From NCBI RefSeq assembly GCF_003171515.1, contig NC_089399.1, positions 3,844,001 to 3,908,000 on the forward strand: DNA of 64,000 bases, read 5' to 3'. Below are positions 41,852-54,300 of the stretch, one piece after another (the first letter of the stretch is position 1; every line of letters starts with the position of its first letter). The notes below the pieces were generated by a model. It was not told where the DNA came from, ran no database searches, and saw only the letters and a list, made by a program, of their open reading frames with translations. This DNA comes from Pyrenophora tritici-repentis (Eukaryota; Ascomycota; Dothideomycetes; Pleosporales; Pleosporaceae). The position numbers were made by a program, and so were the translations under genes.

Positions 41852-43211
41852 ATGGGGCGTTTATTCAAACACCTCTTCACCACCACTACTTTCCTTACGG
41901 CCGTCACTGGCGAAACAAACCATCTCCAACTACGTTCTCTGAAGCCACAGATTCTCGGTTCTGTAGGCAGTGCTCTCGGCAGTACCCTCAACGTGTTGGA
42001 GAAACTGTTGGAAATGTTACTACAACTGCTGCTGGGGGAGTTTTGGGGGTCCTCAACGTTACGCTGGCGACTGCGGACGACTTCCTGACACCCGCTCTCC
42101 AGTCACTGATTACGGTAAGGCGTCTATTATCCACTTCACTGAATGTTTGTTAATCTCATCTAGGATGCCCCAATCACACTCCTCAATGATCTGCTCGCAG
42201 CAGTCTTACATCCACATCCTCTGGATCCGGGCTACCACGGCTGGCAGTACTGGGGCTGTTTCAACTCCACAGCATACACAGCTTCACACACCCCCAAGAC
42301 CACCGACCCAACACTCAGCATGAGTCCAAAGCTATGTATCGCCCTGTGCGTAGCCGACAGACTCGAAGTCGCTGTCGTAATCAACACCCAATGCTACTGT
42401 TCAAACGACACACCCGCCTTCAACTCTGGATCCAACACCTGTAACCTCACCTGCCCCCTAAACACCGGTCTATTCTGTGGCGGCACATCCGCAATCTCAG
42501 TCTTCCGACGCGCCATCACTGCACTCCCTGTGCCTCTACCAGCCAGCCCCGAGCCAACAGGCTGGCAATACAGCGGCTGTTTCTACGGCGACGCCTGGTT
42601 AGCACTCAGTCCCTACATCACCTTCTACAACAGCACCGTCGGTCTAAACGCCACGTACCAACGGTACCTCGTACACATACGCGGCCCTCTACGGCCGCCG
42701 CTGCTACTGCTCCAACAGCGCCGCTAATCTAGGCCTACAAACCAGCATCGGACAATGCGGTCGAGCCTGCGACGTAAACACCACAGAAGCCTGTGGCGGC
42801 GAGAGCAACTCTGTCCCTTACCAAACCGCCACCCGCTCTCTCATGATCACACTCTACACCCTTGCACCAGCCCCTGCGAAAACCGTCCCTTAGACACCCG
42901 CCACACCTGGTCCGCAGGGCTGGCAGTACTATGGCTGCTACTATGGCGCTGTATACCTCCTCGACGCCATCATGAACGGTCTGCAAGTCTCAACCCTTCT
43001 CGACCCCGTGCCGGCTATGAGCGACGACCGCTGCATCAGCTTGTGTCTGGCGGCGAGCATGAATGTAACGCTGGATTTTGCGCTTACGTTAGGCGGTACT
43101 TGTTTCTGTAATCAGAAGCAGCCGACGGAGAATCTTTTAGCGGATGATCAGGCGCTGTGTGATACGGCTTGTCCGGGGAGTAATGCGACGCAGAGGCGTG
43201 GGGGGGAGTGA
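41852..43211 (+). pseudogene. Broken secreted WSC-domain protein gene
   Basis: WSC domains are Cys-rich carbohydrate-binding modules of surface proteins. The ATG at 41852 begins a signal-peptide-like MGRLFKHLFTTTTFLTAVTG. Coding character then changes frame near 41998 (to VGNVTTTAAGGVLGVLN). It crosses a good intron (42115-42163, GTAAGG..ATCTAG) and reads a WSC unit (GWQYWGCFNSTAY, then CYCSNDTPAF). A second unit (GWQYSGCFYG) loses frame near 42657 and resumes as TNGTSYTYAALYGRRCYCSN. An in-frame TAG at about 42892 precedes a third unit (GWQYYGCYYG, then CFCNQKQPTENL), ending near 43211. Two or three lesions argue for a pseudogene; assembly errors are the alternative. Confidence 0.7.
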
Positions 43212-43970
43212 TGCTGCGAGGCCGCCGACGCTGGGGGGTCGGTTGTTTAGTATTTTTGGGGGGGAGGGGTAAGGTGAGTGGATTTTTTGTTCTTTTGGTG
43301 GTTGTGTAGGGGGTGGGCTGTGAGCATGCTTGACTGTGCTTTGTGCTTTGCTTTGCTGCGGCTTTGGTAGGTCATGTTGTTTGGGGGGTGACTCGTACTT
43401 TTGAACACTTTTGAACCGGAGAGGTAAGTGAGTGATGACAAAATATCGTAACGAAGGAGTGGGAGTACATCAGGGTCCAAGTGGGCGAGCCGGACGGAGT
43501 GGACGGACTGAAGTAATAGCAATTTATGCCGCGGTGCCTTCGTGGAATAACTACCGGAATCGCAAAAAGGACTGGGAGAAGATGGTACGAAGAGACTTGA
43601 GTAAGAGGCGTCACATCTAAAACACTGGATTTCGTCCGCGCACTGTAGCGTCTGTATATGCGTAAGTACAGTTCTGCATCTCAAGGATCAACCGCTGAAT
43701 AATAGCCCAACAGTCATCACCCCTTCTTGCACCCAGGACACCTATCCTAGACACTATGACGTGTGAATTAGTGACATGGCTCATGCTCAGACCAGCACTA
43801 ATCATAGAGTGGATACAATTCTGAATCCATACATGTGCATCACAAGAAAAATATAAGAATAGGTGGTGTGAAATGGGTGGTAACTGATATACTGTACAAG
43901 GCAGAAGAATGTCCAAAGAACCCTTCCAAAACTCCGTTTTATCCAATGCCTAGAGGACCTCCCCCCATTC
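43212..43970. other. Intergenic, no gene seen
   Basis: 3' flank of the WSC relic, with G-rich and T-rich stretches at 43200-43400. The 109- and 145-codon minus-strand frames lack coding character. Confidence 0.4.
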
Positions 43971-44090
43971 CTATACAAACAAACTAGCGTATGACACCAG
44001 CCCAGTATACGCCATACCGAGGTAAAACAATATGAAGATGTAGATCAAGACGTTCTCGGGGTCATATTCCTCTTCAGATAGGAAAACCAT
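43971..44090 (-). CDS. Possible 39-residue membrane micropeptide
   Basis: An ORF from an ATG at 44090-44088 to TAG at 43973-43971. An acidic head (MVFLSEEEYDPENV) is followed by a hydrophobic segment (LIYIFILFYLGMAYTGL) and a short tail. It may stand alone or be the last exon of a gene that includes the Pro-rich frame just upstream. No family recognised. Confidence 0.35.
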   Translation of the reverse strand: MVFLSEEEYDPENVLIYIFILFYLGMAYTGLVSYASLFV

Positions 44091-44127
44091 GAGGGACGAA
44101 GATGAGTTTGGAAGCTAAGAAAGACGC

Positions 44128-44339
44128 TATATTTTGGATTCTGGTGGCGAATCCCTTTCTGGGGGTGTAAAAGGTTCCATGGTCGGGGATTTGAGTTCTC
44201 TCGGTGAGTTCATTTCTGGAGGTGTAAAAGGTTCCATGATTGGACGTGGTATCATGTCCTCGAGGCGCATTTGCGGGGCAATCTGGACTTGTGGGCGAGG
44301 GGTGTTGCTCGGTCCCAGCCTCAGGATCGGTCGCGCATT
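44128..44339 (-). other. Open frame with TPPE-type tandem repeat
   Basis: A minus-strand frame of about 70 codons without a clear start carries MEPFTPPEMNSPRELKSP and then MEPFTPPERDSPPESKI before TAG at 44130-44128. The underlying DNA repeat has a period of 57 bases (about 44157 and 44214). It may be an exon of a small Pro-rich gene downstream of HP1; not resolved. Confidence 0.35.
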
Positions 44340-44361
44340 CTAGTCGTCACCTTGAACAGAA

Positions 44362-45334
44362 TTAGTGGCCTTTCATTATAACGTCGTCGCCTTCATCACC
44401 ATTTAGTGTTTCGTCGACGTTGTTCGTAAAGACTAGGTGGCTTTCGTAGTATTCCAACATCTGCAGTGCGTTAGCGGGAGTCGGCTATGTGTAATAGAGG
44501 GGAAACGAACCTTTTGTGGGCATTTCTGATAAACGTGCTTGAGGGGATGTAGCGTCTTTTGCTGGTTGAGCCATACGATGTAGGCGAATCTGCCAAGTTC
44601 ACCCGTCTTGGGATCGGCCTTCTCCTCGACCGTGTCAATGTGACTGACGTCGTGCTCCCATGAGCCTGGGGGTGGGGTCCATTGGGGTTCTGCTTTTGCA
44701 AGCTTATCTTGCTTTGCCCGCTTGACACTAGTTGTGGAAGTGCCCGAGACTGATTTGGGGCCTGCAATCGATCGTCGTCCCTTCCGTTTTCGACCCTTGG
44801 GCTCTGGACGCCCGCCAATCTTTGCGAAGTACTCCTTCAAGACGTCACTCGCACCCTCCCTGTAGTTGTCAGTCGCGGGTCGGGCGGTAGAAGGATACTC
44901 GCACGTACATGTTCTCTTCTGTCTCCCAGGTTCTGTCACTGGGGTCGTCATAACCTTCCCATTTTACATCGAATTGGAGGACGCCCTGATGGGTCAGTAA
45001 TGCGCACGAGGAAGCCGAGTATCTCTACACACCTTTTGGAACCGATGACCGTGGATTGCCTCGACGACATATCTATCCCATAGTCAGCGCGGTGCGACTT
45101 GGATGCACGTGGTGATGCGCCTACTCGTCCTCCCCAACTTCACTGTCATCCTCGTCCTCGTCATCTACCGGCTCCGGCCCAGCCTGTGACTGCTTGCCCC
45201 TTCCCCTTCCCTTGGCGGGTACGCTTTCGGCATCAGAGGATTCGTGGTCGCTGAGAGCGGCTAGATGTATGTCAGCATTCACAGTGCACGCGCAGGTTGG
45301 TGAAGCACATGGGCAGGCGCAACTCACGAGGCAT
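44362..45334 (-). CDS. Heterochromatin protein 1 (chromodomain plus chromoshadow)
   Basis: HP1 binds histone H3 methylated at Lys9 and organises heterochromatin; in Neurospora the homologue is needed for DNA methylation of RIP-mutated repeats. I predict six exons: 45334-45328 (only 7 bases), 45260-45125, 45072-45033, 44985-44909, 44859-44511 and 44460-44362, giving 235 residues with consistent phases. An acidic N-terminus (DDEDEDDSEVGEDE) precedes the chromodomain at about residues 48-88 (YVVEAIHGHRF, VLQFDVKWEGYDDPSDRTWE), with aromatic-cage positions Tyr, Trp and a third aromatic replaced or shifted. A basic hinge follows. The chromoshadow domain is about 149-215 (GSWEHDVSHIDTVEE, FAYIVWLNQQKTLHPL, KCPQKMLEYYESHLVF). 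It is divergent from CCT5 with 371 bases between starts. Confidence 0.92.
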
Positions 45335-45705
45335 GTTGGAGCAGTCGCTAGTGATGACGGATGCAAATTTAGGGTATTGGTGGCTGCACGGAGCTTTCAG
45401 TGGTTCAGATTAATGCGATTGTACGCGCAAACTAGCCGGTAGGCGTCGTGGCAGTCCGGGACAGCGGCCGTAAGAGTAACGCGGAGTATTGGAGCTGGTG
45501 ACGGAAAGCGCGTTCGCGACTCGCGGCCGTGCACAGGGACGCCAAGACCTTCTGGGGAAATTTCGAGACTGAGATACTCGTTGTTTGGATATACCCCACC
45601 ACCCCTCACTGCTAAACATACCCGGAATCGCTTTGTACCCGATTCCTGCAGTTTGGATTCTTTGCTGTATCTCTCTTCTGTTTCTGTAGCGAGCAGTTGT
45701 TCACC
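45335..45705. promoter_or_regulatory. Divergent promoter of HP1 and CCT5
   Basis: A 371-base region between the two start codons. No TATA box is evident on either side, as often seen for housekeeping genes. ORFs here are shadows. Confidence 0.5.
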
Positions 45706-48355
45706 ATGGCGATGCGTAAGTTGTGCAGGCTGCATAGCTTGGATCCCTCCCAAACTTTACTAGTAGACACATAACAAATGCTAACTTTGTATGAATAGAG
45801 GTCGATCTTTCCAACGGTATGCTTGCGAATATATGATTACTCGGAATTACTTCTGGGGCCTCGAATTCATCCACTAACACTATGCTTTACAGCCCAGGTG
45901 ATGAAGGATGAGGCGGGCAGGCCATTCATCATTGTCAGAGAGTATGTGGAGCACCAAATCCAAGCTATATAACGGTAGAAGATTTCACGTCTAACACGCG
46001 CAATAGTCAGGGCAAGAAGCAGAGGCAACATGGAAACGATGCGGTCAAGTCCCACATCCTGGCGGCCAAGACGGTCGCCAACATTGTCAAGAGCTCTCTG
46101 GTAGGCAAAAGTGTACGAACAGCAACATGCATCCGCTCACGAATATATAGGGACCCCGTGGACTGGACAAGATCCTAATCTCGCCCGACGGAGACATTAC
46201 GGTTACCAACGACGGCGCCACCATTCTCTCCCAGATGGAAATCTCCAACCACGTCGCAAAGCTACTAGTCGAGCTGTCAAAGTCACAAGACGACGAGATT
46301 GGTGACGGAACAACGGGTGTTGTAGTACTCGCGGGCGCTCTCCTTGAGCAAGCGGCGGACCTCATCGACAAGGGCATCCACCCCATCAGGATAGCAGACG
46401 GCTACGACCAGGCCTGCGAGGTCGCCGTGGCCAGACTCGATGAGATTAGCGACGAGATTCACTTCTCAAAGGAAAACACCGAGGAGCTCTTCAGGGTTGC
46501 AAAGACGAGTTTGGGCAGCAAGATCGTCTCCAAGGCGCATGACCAGTTTGCCAACATCGCCGTAGACGCAGTCCTGTCTGTGGCAGACCTGGAGCGCAAA
46601 GATGTCGATTTTGAGCTTATCAAGGTCGACGGCAAGGTCGGCGGATCGCTGGAAGATACATTACTCGTCAAGGGTGTCATAATAGACAAGGACTTTTCCC
46701 ACCCTCAGATGCCATCAGAGGTCAAGGACGCCAAACTCGCCATCCTGACCTGCGCCTTCGAGCCCCCGAAGCCCAAGACCAAGCACAAGCTCGACATTAC
46801 CACGGTTGAGGAGTTCAAGAAGCTGCAACACTACGAGTCAAACAAGTTCACGGAGATGATTGAGCAGATCAAGAACACGGGCGCCAACGTAGTGATATGT
46901 CAGTGGGGTTTCGACGACGAGGCGAACCATCTTCTTCTCACAAACAAGCTGCCCGCTGTACGGTGGGTTGGAGGCCCGGAGATTGAACTCATTGCCATTG
47001 CCACCAACGGACGCATTGTACCACGATTCGAGGATCTCAGCGCGGAGAAGCTTGGAAAGGCGGGCATTGTCAGGGAACTGACCTTTGGCACGACAAGAGA
47101 CAAGATGCTGGTCATCGAAGAGTGTGCCAACACAAGAGCTGTAACCGTCTTCGTCCGCGGCAGTAACAAGATGATCATCGACGAAGCGAAGCGGTCACTA
47201 CATGACGCTCTCTGTGTCGTTCGGAACCTGGTCCGTGACAGCCGTATTGTATACGGTGGAGGGGCTGCTGAAGTAGCATGCTCGCTTGCAGTTGAGGATG
47301 CAGCCGTCAAGGTAACCATCATATTCCCGTCTGACCTTTGTCAGAGCTAACATTACTCAGAGCCCCGGTCTTGAGCAATATGCCATGCGCGCCTTTGCTG
47401 ACGCCCTGGACTCGGTTCCCATGGCTTTGGCTGAGAACTCCGGTCTCAGCCCCATCGAAACCCTCGCTAACATCAAGTCCCGGCAAGCCAAGGAGAAGAA
47501 CACAAGGTTAGGTGTCGACTGCATGCAGACGGGAAGCAATGGTAAGTCCACCTTCATAATCAACCCCCAATCCCCCCACGCATGCGTTTCGGCAATGCGC
47601 TCGCTTCGTCTCATATCATGTCACTTATTTTCACCGCTATTGCGCATGCTTGCATCATGGAATATCTCCGAGAGATACGAGACCCCCGTGCATATACTTC
47701 CCGTGTCCAACGCCTCCGCGGGATGTAGTGCTACCCCCACGCGCCATACTGTTGCGCTGGCATGAACGCAACCACAAGTGGAGATGAGTGCGAGTCATCC
47801 GAGACACTTGCTTTGCTGTCACATTTATCTTTTGTCATGGGCCGCATTGGTGGCTGAAATTATCGAATATCGTGCTAACGTGGCGTTTCTGCAGACATGA
47901 AGGAGCACTTCGTGATCGACCCCTTGATCTCGAAGCGGCAGCAGCTATTGCTCGCTACACAGCTGTGCCGTATGGTACTCAAGGTATGTATTGTAACGTT
48001 TTCTGTTTCGTGACAGGTCGTCGCTTGTTGCGCCACACGCTCTTGGTGTTACTCCCTTTCCCGCCATCCCTTCCGCCTTCTCCTCCATGCGTGCGACGTC
48101 GCTTTCCTTACTCCATCCCTTGCTTTTCCGCATTGATTCCATTGCGACGTCGGGGGAGCGGGGAAACGAGGACACAGACGCACGAGTGCTGCATGCAATT
48201 TGGCAACCACCTTGTTACACGCGGAGCAGGCTTCCTGTGCTACCCCACGGCCCTCGCCGCTGGGTACATCCCTTGTCAACTGTAACCATGTAACTGACCA
48301 CAACGCACAGGTCAACAACGTGATCATCGCTGGAAACGACGACCAGGACTTCTAG
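45706..48355 (+). CDS. CCT5: T-complex chaperonin subunit epsilon
   Basis: An essential subunit of the cytosolic TRiC/CCT ring that folds actin and tubulin using ATP. Eight exons: 45706-45715, 45799-45816, 45893-45941, 46007-46100, 46151-47311, 47361-47541, 47895-47983 and 48311-48355. They give 548 residues, close to the family length of 540-560. Seen: the apical start [29 protein letters not shown], the ATP-site [10 protein letters not shown] and [18 protein letters not shown], the [11 protein letters not shown]sp, [15 protein letters not shown] and the C-terminal [18 protein letters not shown]. The epsilon assignment rests on the RDQGKKQR head and the overall sequence. The first two exons are 10 and 18 bases. 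The last two introns are 353 and 327 bases, far longer than the others. Confidence 0.95.
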
Positions 48356-51300
48356 ACGCCACCTACGCCACCACGTCGTTTGCATCACATGGAAAAGATC
48401 CGTGCTTGGTAGAGTCAGAGAGACAACAACCAACATGCAACGAGGCGCAGTGTCTTGTTGGAAGGAAAAGCGACATGTTTTGCGGCGGGATACCCTCATA
48501 TAGCATCGAAGCAAAAAATCAAATTCAAGCATCTTTGATGCCATGACATTTTTTCTTACCTGTGACTGACTGCTTTCCGCGCGTACGCACAACGTAGTAC
48601 GTGTCTCAAGTATAGTTTTCATCATCGCTTTGGGCAAACATATCTGGGCGTGTAGTTAGCGCATTTCCTTATTCGACCCGCATGCTGGGAATGGACTTGA
48701 TAAAAACTGTCCTGCATGCAGACGTCCAGTGCCTGGGTGAAGGGCTATACCGCTTGCTCCGTTCAGCGCATGCGGGCGAGCGTAGGTTACAGAGTGTGAG
48801 GTCCTGTGACGACGTATAGTAAGATGGCGTGTTTCAACATGGGAGATTGTACGTAAGGTTCGGCAGATTGGAATGGTTGGGTAGGGATGGTTCTAGCGGT
48901 TAATAGAGAGAGGGGAGGGGTAGTAGTTTTGTTGGGGATGTCTGTGAGGGGTAACGGGGGGGGATCGGGAGTGGAAGGATATTGGTATTTGGTCTTTTGT
49001 TTAAGCATGCATGGTAAGGGGTATAGGTGGTAATATCAGATGATTAGTGCAGGTGTGATGGACACTGTAGACAGATAGCGGGCGGGAAGTTGTTTAGATT
49101 GTCTAGGGTGATATGAATGTGTGTCTTGAATGATTATTATGCTGGTCGTGAGTTTATGTTTGGTAAAGAGGTAATAGTGGAGTGATGGGGTGGTTGTGAT
49201 GATAGTGATAGAATGTGATGTCAGATAAGTGCTGGTGGGGTTAGGAGAGTAATAGTAGGGTATAGTGCATACATATCGTCTTGACTTTCTGGTTCGGTCT
49301 TCTTTGTGGGATCATGGTGTGATTAAGGTGAGAACGTGATAAAGGAATTAACTGTAGACTCCGTGATCTTTGATAGAGATATTACAATGGCGTTCGGTAG
49401 TTGGACTTGTGAGCATGATTCTTTTGTCCGTGGTATAGGGTGATTATTTATCAGTTATCTCGCTTGCATGACTTGCATGTTGGATTGAAGGGAAATATTT
49501 GTATGGATCCTGCGGTTAGAGGAGACTGGTTCTGGGAATAGACGCAGACCTGGGCGAGCGGTCTGCGGTACTAAATCAGAATATTATGATACAGTAAATA
49601 CCATAATACTAGTATCTCAGAATCCTACAGGAAGCCACACATATCCCTAAATACCTATTATCTAGCGATCTTATACACGCCCACATAGCGTCTCTCCCAT
49701 ACCTCTTTCCCTTCACATCTTTCTTCTACAGTATACTCCCTTACCCTACCTATACCCAAAAACAACCACCCCATTACTCCAAGCGAGCGCTCCTACACAA
49801 ACGCACACCCCCGCTTCCCCGTTAGTTCCCAAGCGCCCGGGTAGAAACGCCTCTAATTCATGCTATCACTATGCTATGCTATGCTACTTATCTATAGCAC
49901 ACACGCACGCACGCACGCGTGCATACATACGCATACACATACGCCCGGCATCCACGCAATGTACATGTATGTCAGACAGACACGCGGTTATGTGGGGCGG
50001 AAGGAACACGAGGGGGGTGTGTGTCCTTGACGGGTATATCCGTGGCTGATACAGTACAGAAAAAGGTTAAATAGTTGGGGGCATATAGGATGTAAGGATG
50101 CAAGGGGCAAGATGGGCATAGGAAGGAGTGTGCATGAAGGAAGGATGAATGAGAAGGATTTGGCGGATGGATTGGGCGGATGGATTTTTGGGGCGAGAGA
50201 AAGGAATGTGAGGGAGGCTGAGAGGTTGTTTTCGGGATGTGGAGGACGTTTGTTGTGAGAGATGGGTAAGTGAGCATGGGGAAGGAAGGCAAGACAAGGT
50301 GAGGTGGTCTGACGTTTGAAACGCGGGAAAGGGCTTTGCGATTGTGGAGTTTGATCGTTTGGATGATGAAGGGAGAAAAAACGATCAAGTCATGAGATCT
50401 TCCGTGTGTGATCATTCTTTGGGTTTTTAGTCTCGTCGGAGTTTCCATGTGCTCAGGTTTTTGGGTTACGACGATCTTGTAAGCGATGGAATGAGCAATC
50501 GAGATGAGGGTGGAAGCGCAAAGCACAGCATGGCTGCTGCCTGCTTTGAGGCATCATGTCCCCCAATCTGGCGCATCGCGATCGATCTCGCTCGGCACAT
50601 AGTAGCCTCCAATATCCAAAACATTGTCTCGCGACCTCACACGTCATCGACAACCCACCGAACCCACACACCACACACACCCCCAACTTCAAACTCTTTG
50701 TCCCTCTCTTGAAAGAGGAGACAGAAAAAAAGCCCTTTTACCCAGCCAATACCAAACACCCCGGCGTCCTATCCACTCGAAAAAAAAACGCATACATACC
50801 CCTTGTTTAGTGATCCTTGCAGGTTAACCACCAACCCAAAAAGGCATAAAAGGTGTAAATTGGTCTACGCGCACAGGTTACGGAGAAGAACAGACTTCCC
50901 CCAGCTGCCAGGGCCCCTCCCCAGACCCCAGGTGGTCAGGGTATATTACCGCCGACGATCGCAACATCAGGTGCGGCATCGCCAAACAACCAACAAACGG
51001 GTAACAAAGGCCCGTTTTATTTCGTGCAGTTTTGCGTGGGTAGCGTGTGATTAAACTTGGATTATCAAAAAAAGTATAGCCTATACCCCATACAAATAAC
51101 AGACATGCGGCCGAGAAAGAAAAAAAGTACTTGCCCATGAGATATATTAAATCCCGTCTGATTCGCTTGCTTGCCCTTGGGAGGAGGGGGGCGATTACGA
51201 GACCAGACGGACGTGGAGTAAAATGATGCAGGGTCGGTGATGACCTAGGCGGTTTTTGGGGGCGCGCACGCCACAAACGGTCCATGTGGCCCCATATCGG

Positions 51301-54300
51301 CAAAAGTTGGTCGAGTCGTGTGTATCTGGCCTGTCGCTCGCTCACCACCCCCAAAGCAAGATTGGACTAAGAGATACGGAAGCGAACGAGAACGCCGCCG
51401 ACAGCATACATACACACGCACCCCCCCCCTCGGCGGTATTGTGGTCATTTTGCTTTGCTCGTGAGCGCAGAAAAGAAGGAAAAGGGCTTTCGGCAATTGA
51501 TCAAGTTTTATTTTTATTTTTTGGGCGTGGGACAGGAGAAGGAAAAAACGGCCTCAGAGGTGAGACATTTGGAAACGTGGCACAAGGCATATGGGAAGTC
51601 GTGATTGTTCTCGTGACACCTTTGTCTGTGCTGCGCCCAGGAGGGGGCCATGTCGCTCGGCAGTCGGTGGCGAAGAGAAAGTTAAAAGTAAAGTAAGAAT
51701 CTGGGGCTGGGGTTCGTATGCGGAGAGGGTAAGGATGAAGTGATTGAGCGTCGTGATTGGTAATAGCGCTGTATGATGATGATGACGATGAGCGTTTGAT
51801 GATGAAGGATGACTCGACATGGAGCCCGCAATGTCGCACATGGCAAGAAGCTGTAAAACCCGTGGACGTCAGCTGGACGGAACCCACGCCAATCTTCGCA
51901 AGTAAGCATTGAGCAATATGGAGTGATGGAGACGCGAGGTGGGGCGATTTAGGATGTGTCGTTCCGTTCCTTCCTTCCCTCACCGATTCGGCTCGCCGTC
52001 TGATGTCAGCATTGAGATCTAGGATGAGCCTTGCCATCGCACATCTGCATGCAATGTCACAGAAAAGCAACAAGTGCGTGTGATGAAATTGGATTCGATG
52101 TGGCCAGCTGAATGGGAAAATAGGGGATCCGCAAGCACCGGTGAATGCAAGCATGCAGGCCACGCGACAATGCAATAGGCCTGGGGTAAGGGTAGTTGCG
52201 GGAGCGGCTACGGAGACCTACGTGCGGAACTCTGGCTTCTTCTGGAAGGTACCTTTGCTGAGTAGAGGCGCGCCGATGCGGTGACCTGACATACAAACTG
52301 TCTTTCTTTCTTATCAAGTCTGCATTACTAGTACTGTTGGCTTCTGGAACATGGACTGTTCTTTTCCCTCCTAATCGGGGTCATGTCCGGCTAGGTTGGG
52401 TTGGGGTTGATTAAGCTTGAATGTGCTACAGCAGCTGGAGTGCGTGATCGTGATGGCGGCTCGGTGCGACGATATCAATATGGAGTAGTAGGGACGATGA
52501 ACGCCGAATACTTCGCTTGCGTCTAAGTTGGTTCGTTGAGAAGCGGCTGGAATTCCGCAAATTGCGCAAGGCTTGATAGGTTGATTGCTCTGCGATTTAT
52601 CCAAGAACCATGACAACACCATGGTACAGAAGTATGTGTTACTCGGGCCGGTCTGAATCATTGTACCTGTCCTGCCGAGCTTCTTCGTCAAACTCGGGCC
52701 GTGTGATTGAGTGGTCGGTGTACATGAAGCGTGTGATGAGTTCGTCGGGCGTACTCCGTGGGGTGTGCTGAGCTGATACGGCAGTTGTCCTCTTCTTGTC
52801 GAGGTCATTCATGTATTACATTTCATGCCTGTAAGAGCTAGTTATTCAAAGATAGATTTGGTTATGGTAGTATCGTGGATCCGGTAAGAAGTGTGCTAAA
52901 TTTCAAGCAATGGGACACAAAGTATGCTCCACGCGCTGCTGTCTGGCGGTGAAGAAGCATACGAGACTACCGACACGACGTTGCAGTACTCTAGATAACA
53001 ACCGTGGTCCGTAACACCATATGGTGAGACTCAAGGGTCAAAATTGGATATCCGGGGTCAGCTCCCACGTCCCGACAACATGGTAAGAAACTCTCAGTGG
53101 AGGAGCAAGGCCGTTTTAATCAGGGAGCGGGAGTATCAGCTCAAGCTGACCACCCATTCAACCCTTGGTAGATCCTGCACTGTAAGCGCGTTCGGGGAAC
53201 ACAGAATAGATGAAAACGCGCAGATGACAGTCAGCGCGTAGTGCTACCGAACCATTTGTGACCCATGAGCCTGGGAAGTGAGCGAGCCTCACCAACCGAC
53301 CCCTTCTGAAGATGACAATTTTCATGTCCCGTGTCGTTTTGAATCTTTCAAGACACTCAGCAAGCTAGAGGTAGGGCGAGAATCAATTGCACAACCTGAA
53401 GGGTGGACTACCCGAGTAGGTTAGTATGGTGATAAACCGGGTGAAGGACTTCTTCCGCGCATCGTCAATCGAAGTTCGCAGGCTCTGCTCACCGTTACGG
53501 CTCGACCGACAGGCTAACCAAATGCGGGGGTTCGAAATAGGGCTTATGCATGGTGCCACCCGAATGCAGAAGGTCGAACTGGATAGCCGTTGGCAAAAGC
53601 GCATGCTGCATTCCCGCGGGAAAGTGTCGCGACCGTGCGATTTCCGATTCGCCTACCGGCAGAGTGTTGGTAAGAAATGAGGTGCAGAGGCTGGAGGCGT
53701 TAGAGTATCGATGGATACCCCCATCTCTTGGTTTCAGGCACACTGTGATTAGCAATGAGCCGCCACGTTTGTCACTCGCGCATGCTGCAGAGAAAGGGTA
53801 TCCCCACAATTCTCGGATAAGCATTGATAAGAGGACACACGTGGGAGTAAAAGCCTACTACATACGTTCCGCCAAGCAGGGGGGCGTGTTCATGTGAACT
53901 CTGCGACGGCCGGGGTAATGAGCCTGGACGTCTATAGTTGGTCTCTTGGAGTACGTGCTCGGAAAAGCGGGATACTGTGTCGCGATTGCGCACCAAATGA
54001 GTGTCGCCGAGTGACTTTGTTTGCGACTTTGTCGGCGGGCGGGTAAGCCAGTGCCTCGCTCAATTTACTGTTGGGTTGCCATCGGTGACCGGCGCTCCTC
54101 CGGTTGTCAATTTCGATGCAGTCTATGCGTGCGGGAGACGACAGTGCCATGTTGTCTCGGTACAGGCGTCGGAAGGCGGCTTGTACAGCTCCGCGATCCA
54201 GGCGCTGGGTATGAATTGCAACCCGAAGTGCGTTGGGTGCAGCTACGATACAAGACCCTGTTCGGGAAATTGACGATGGCTGTTAGACGCCAGAGGGAAG

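Noticed and set aside
51501..52175. 224-codon minus-strand ORF
   Set aside because: Low-complexity His/Ser-rich translation with overlapping alternatives on both strands; no coding pattern.
53520..53550. GGTTCGAAAT word resembling a tRNA B box
   Set aside because: No matching A box or cloverleaf could be found at the right distance.
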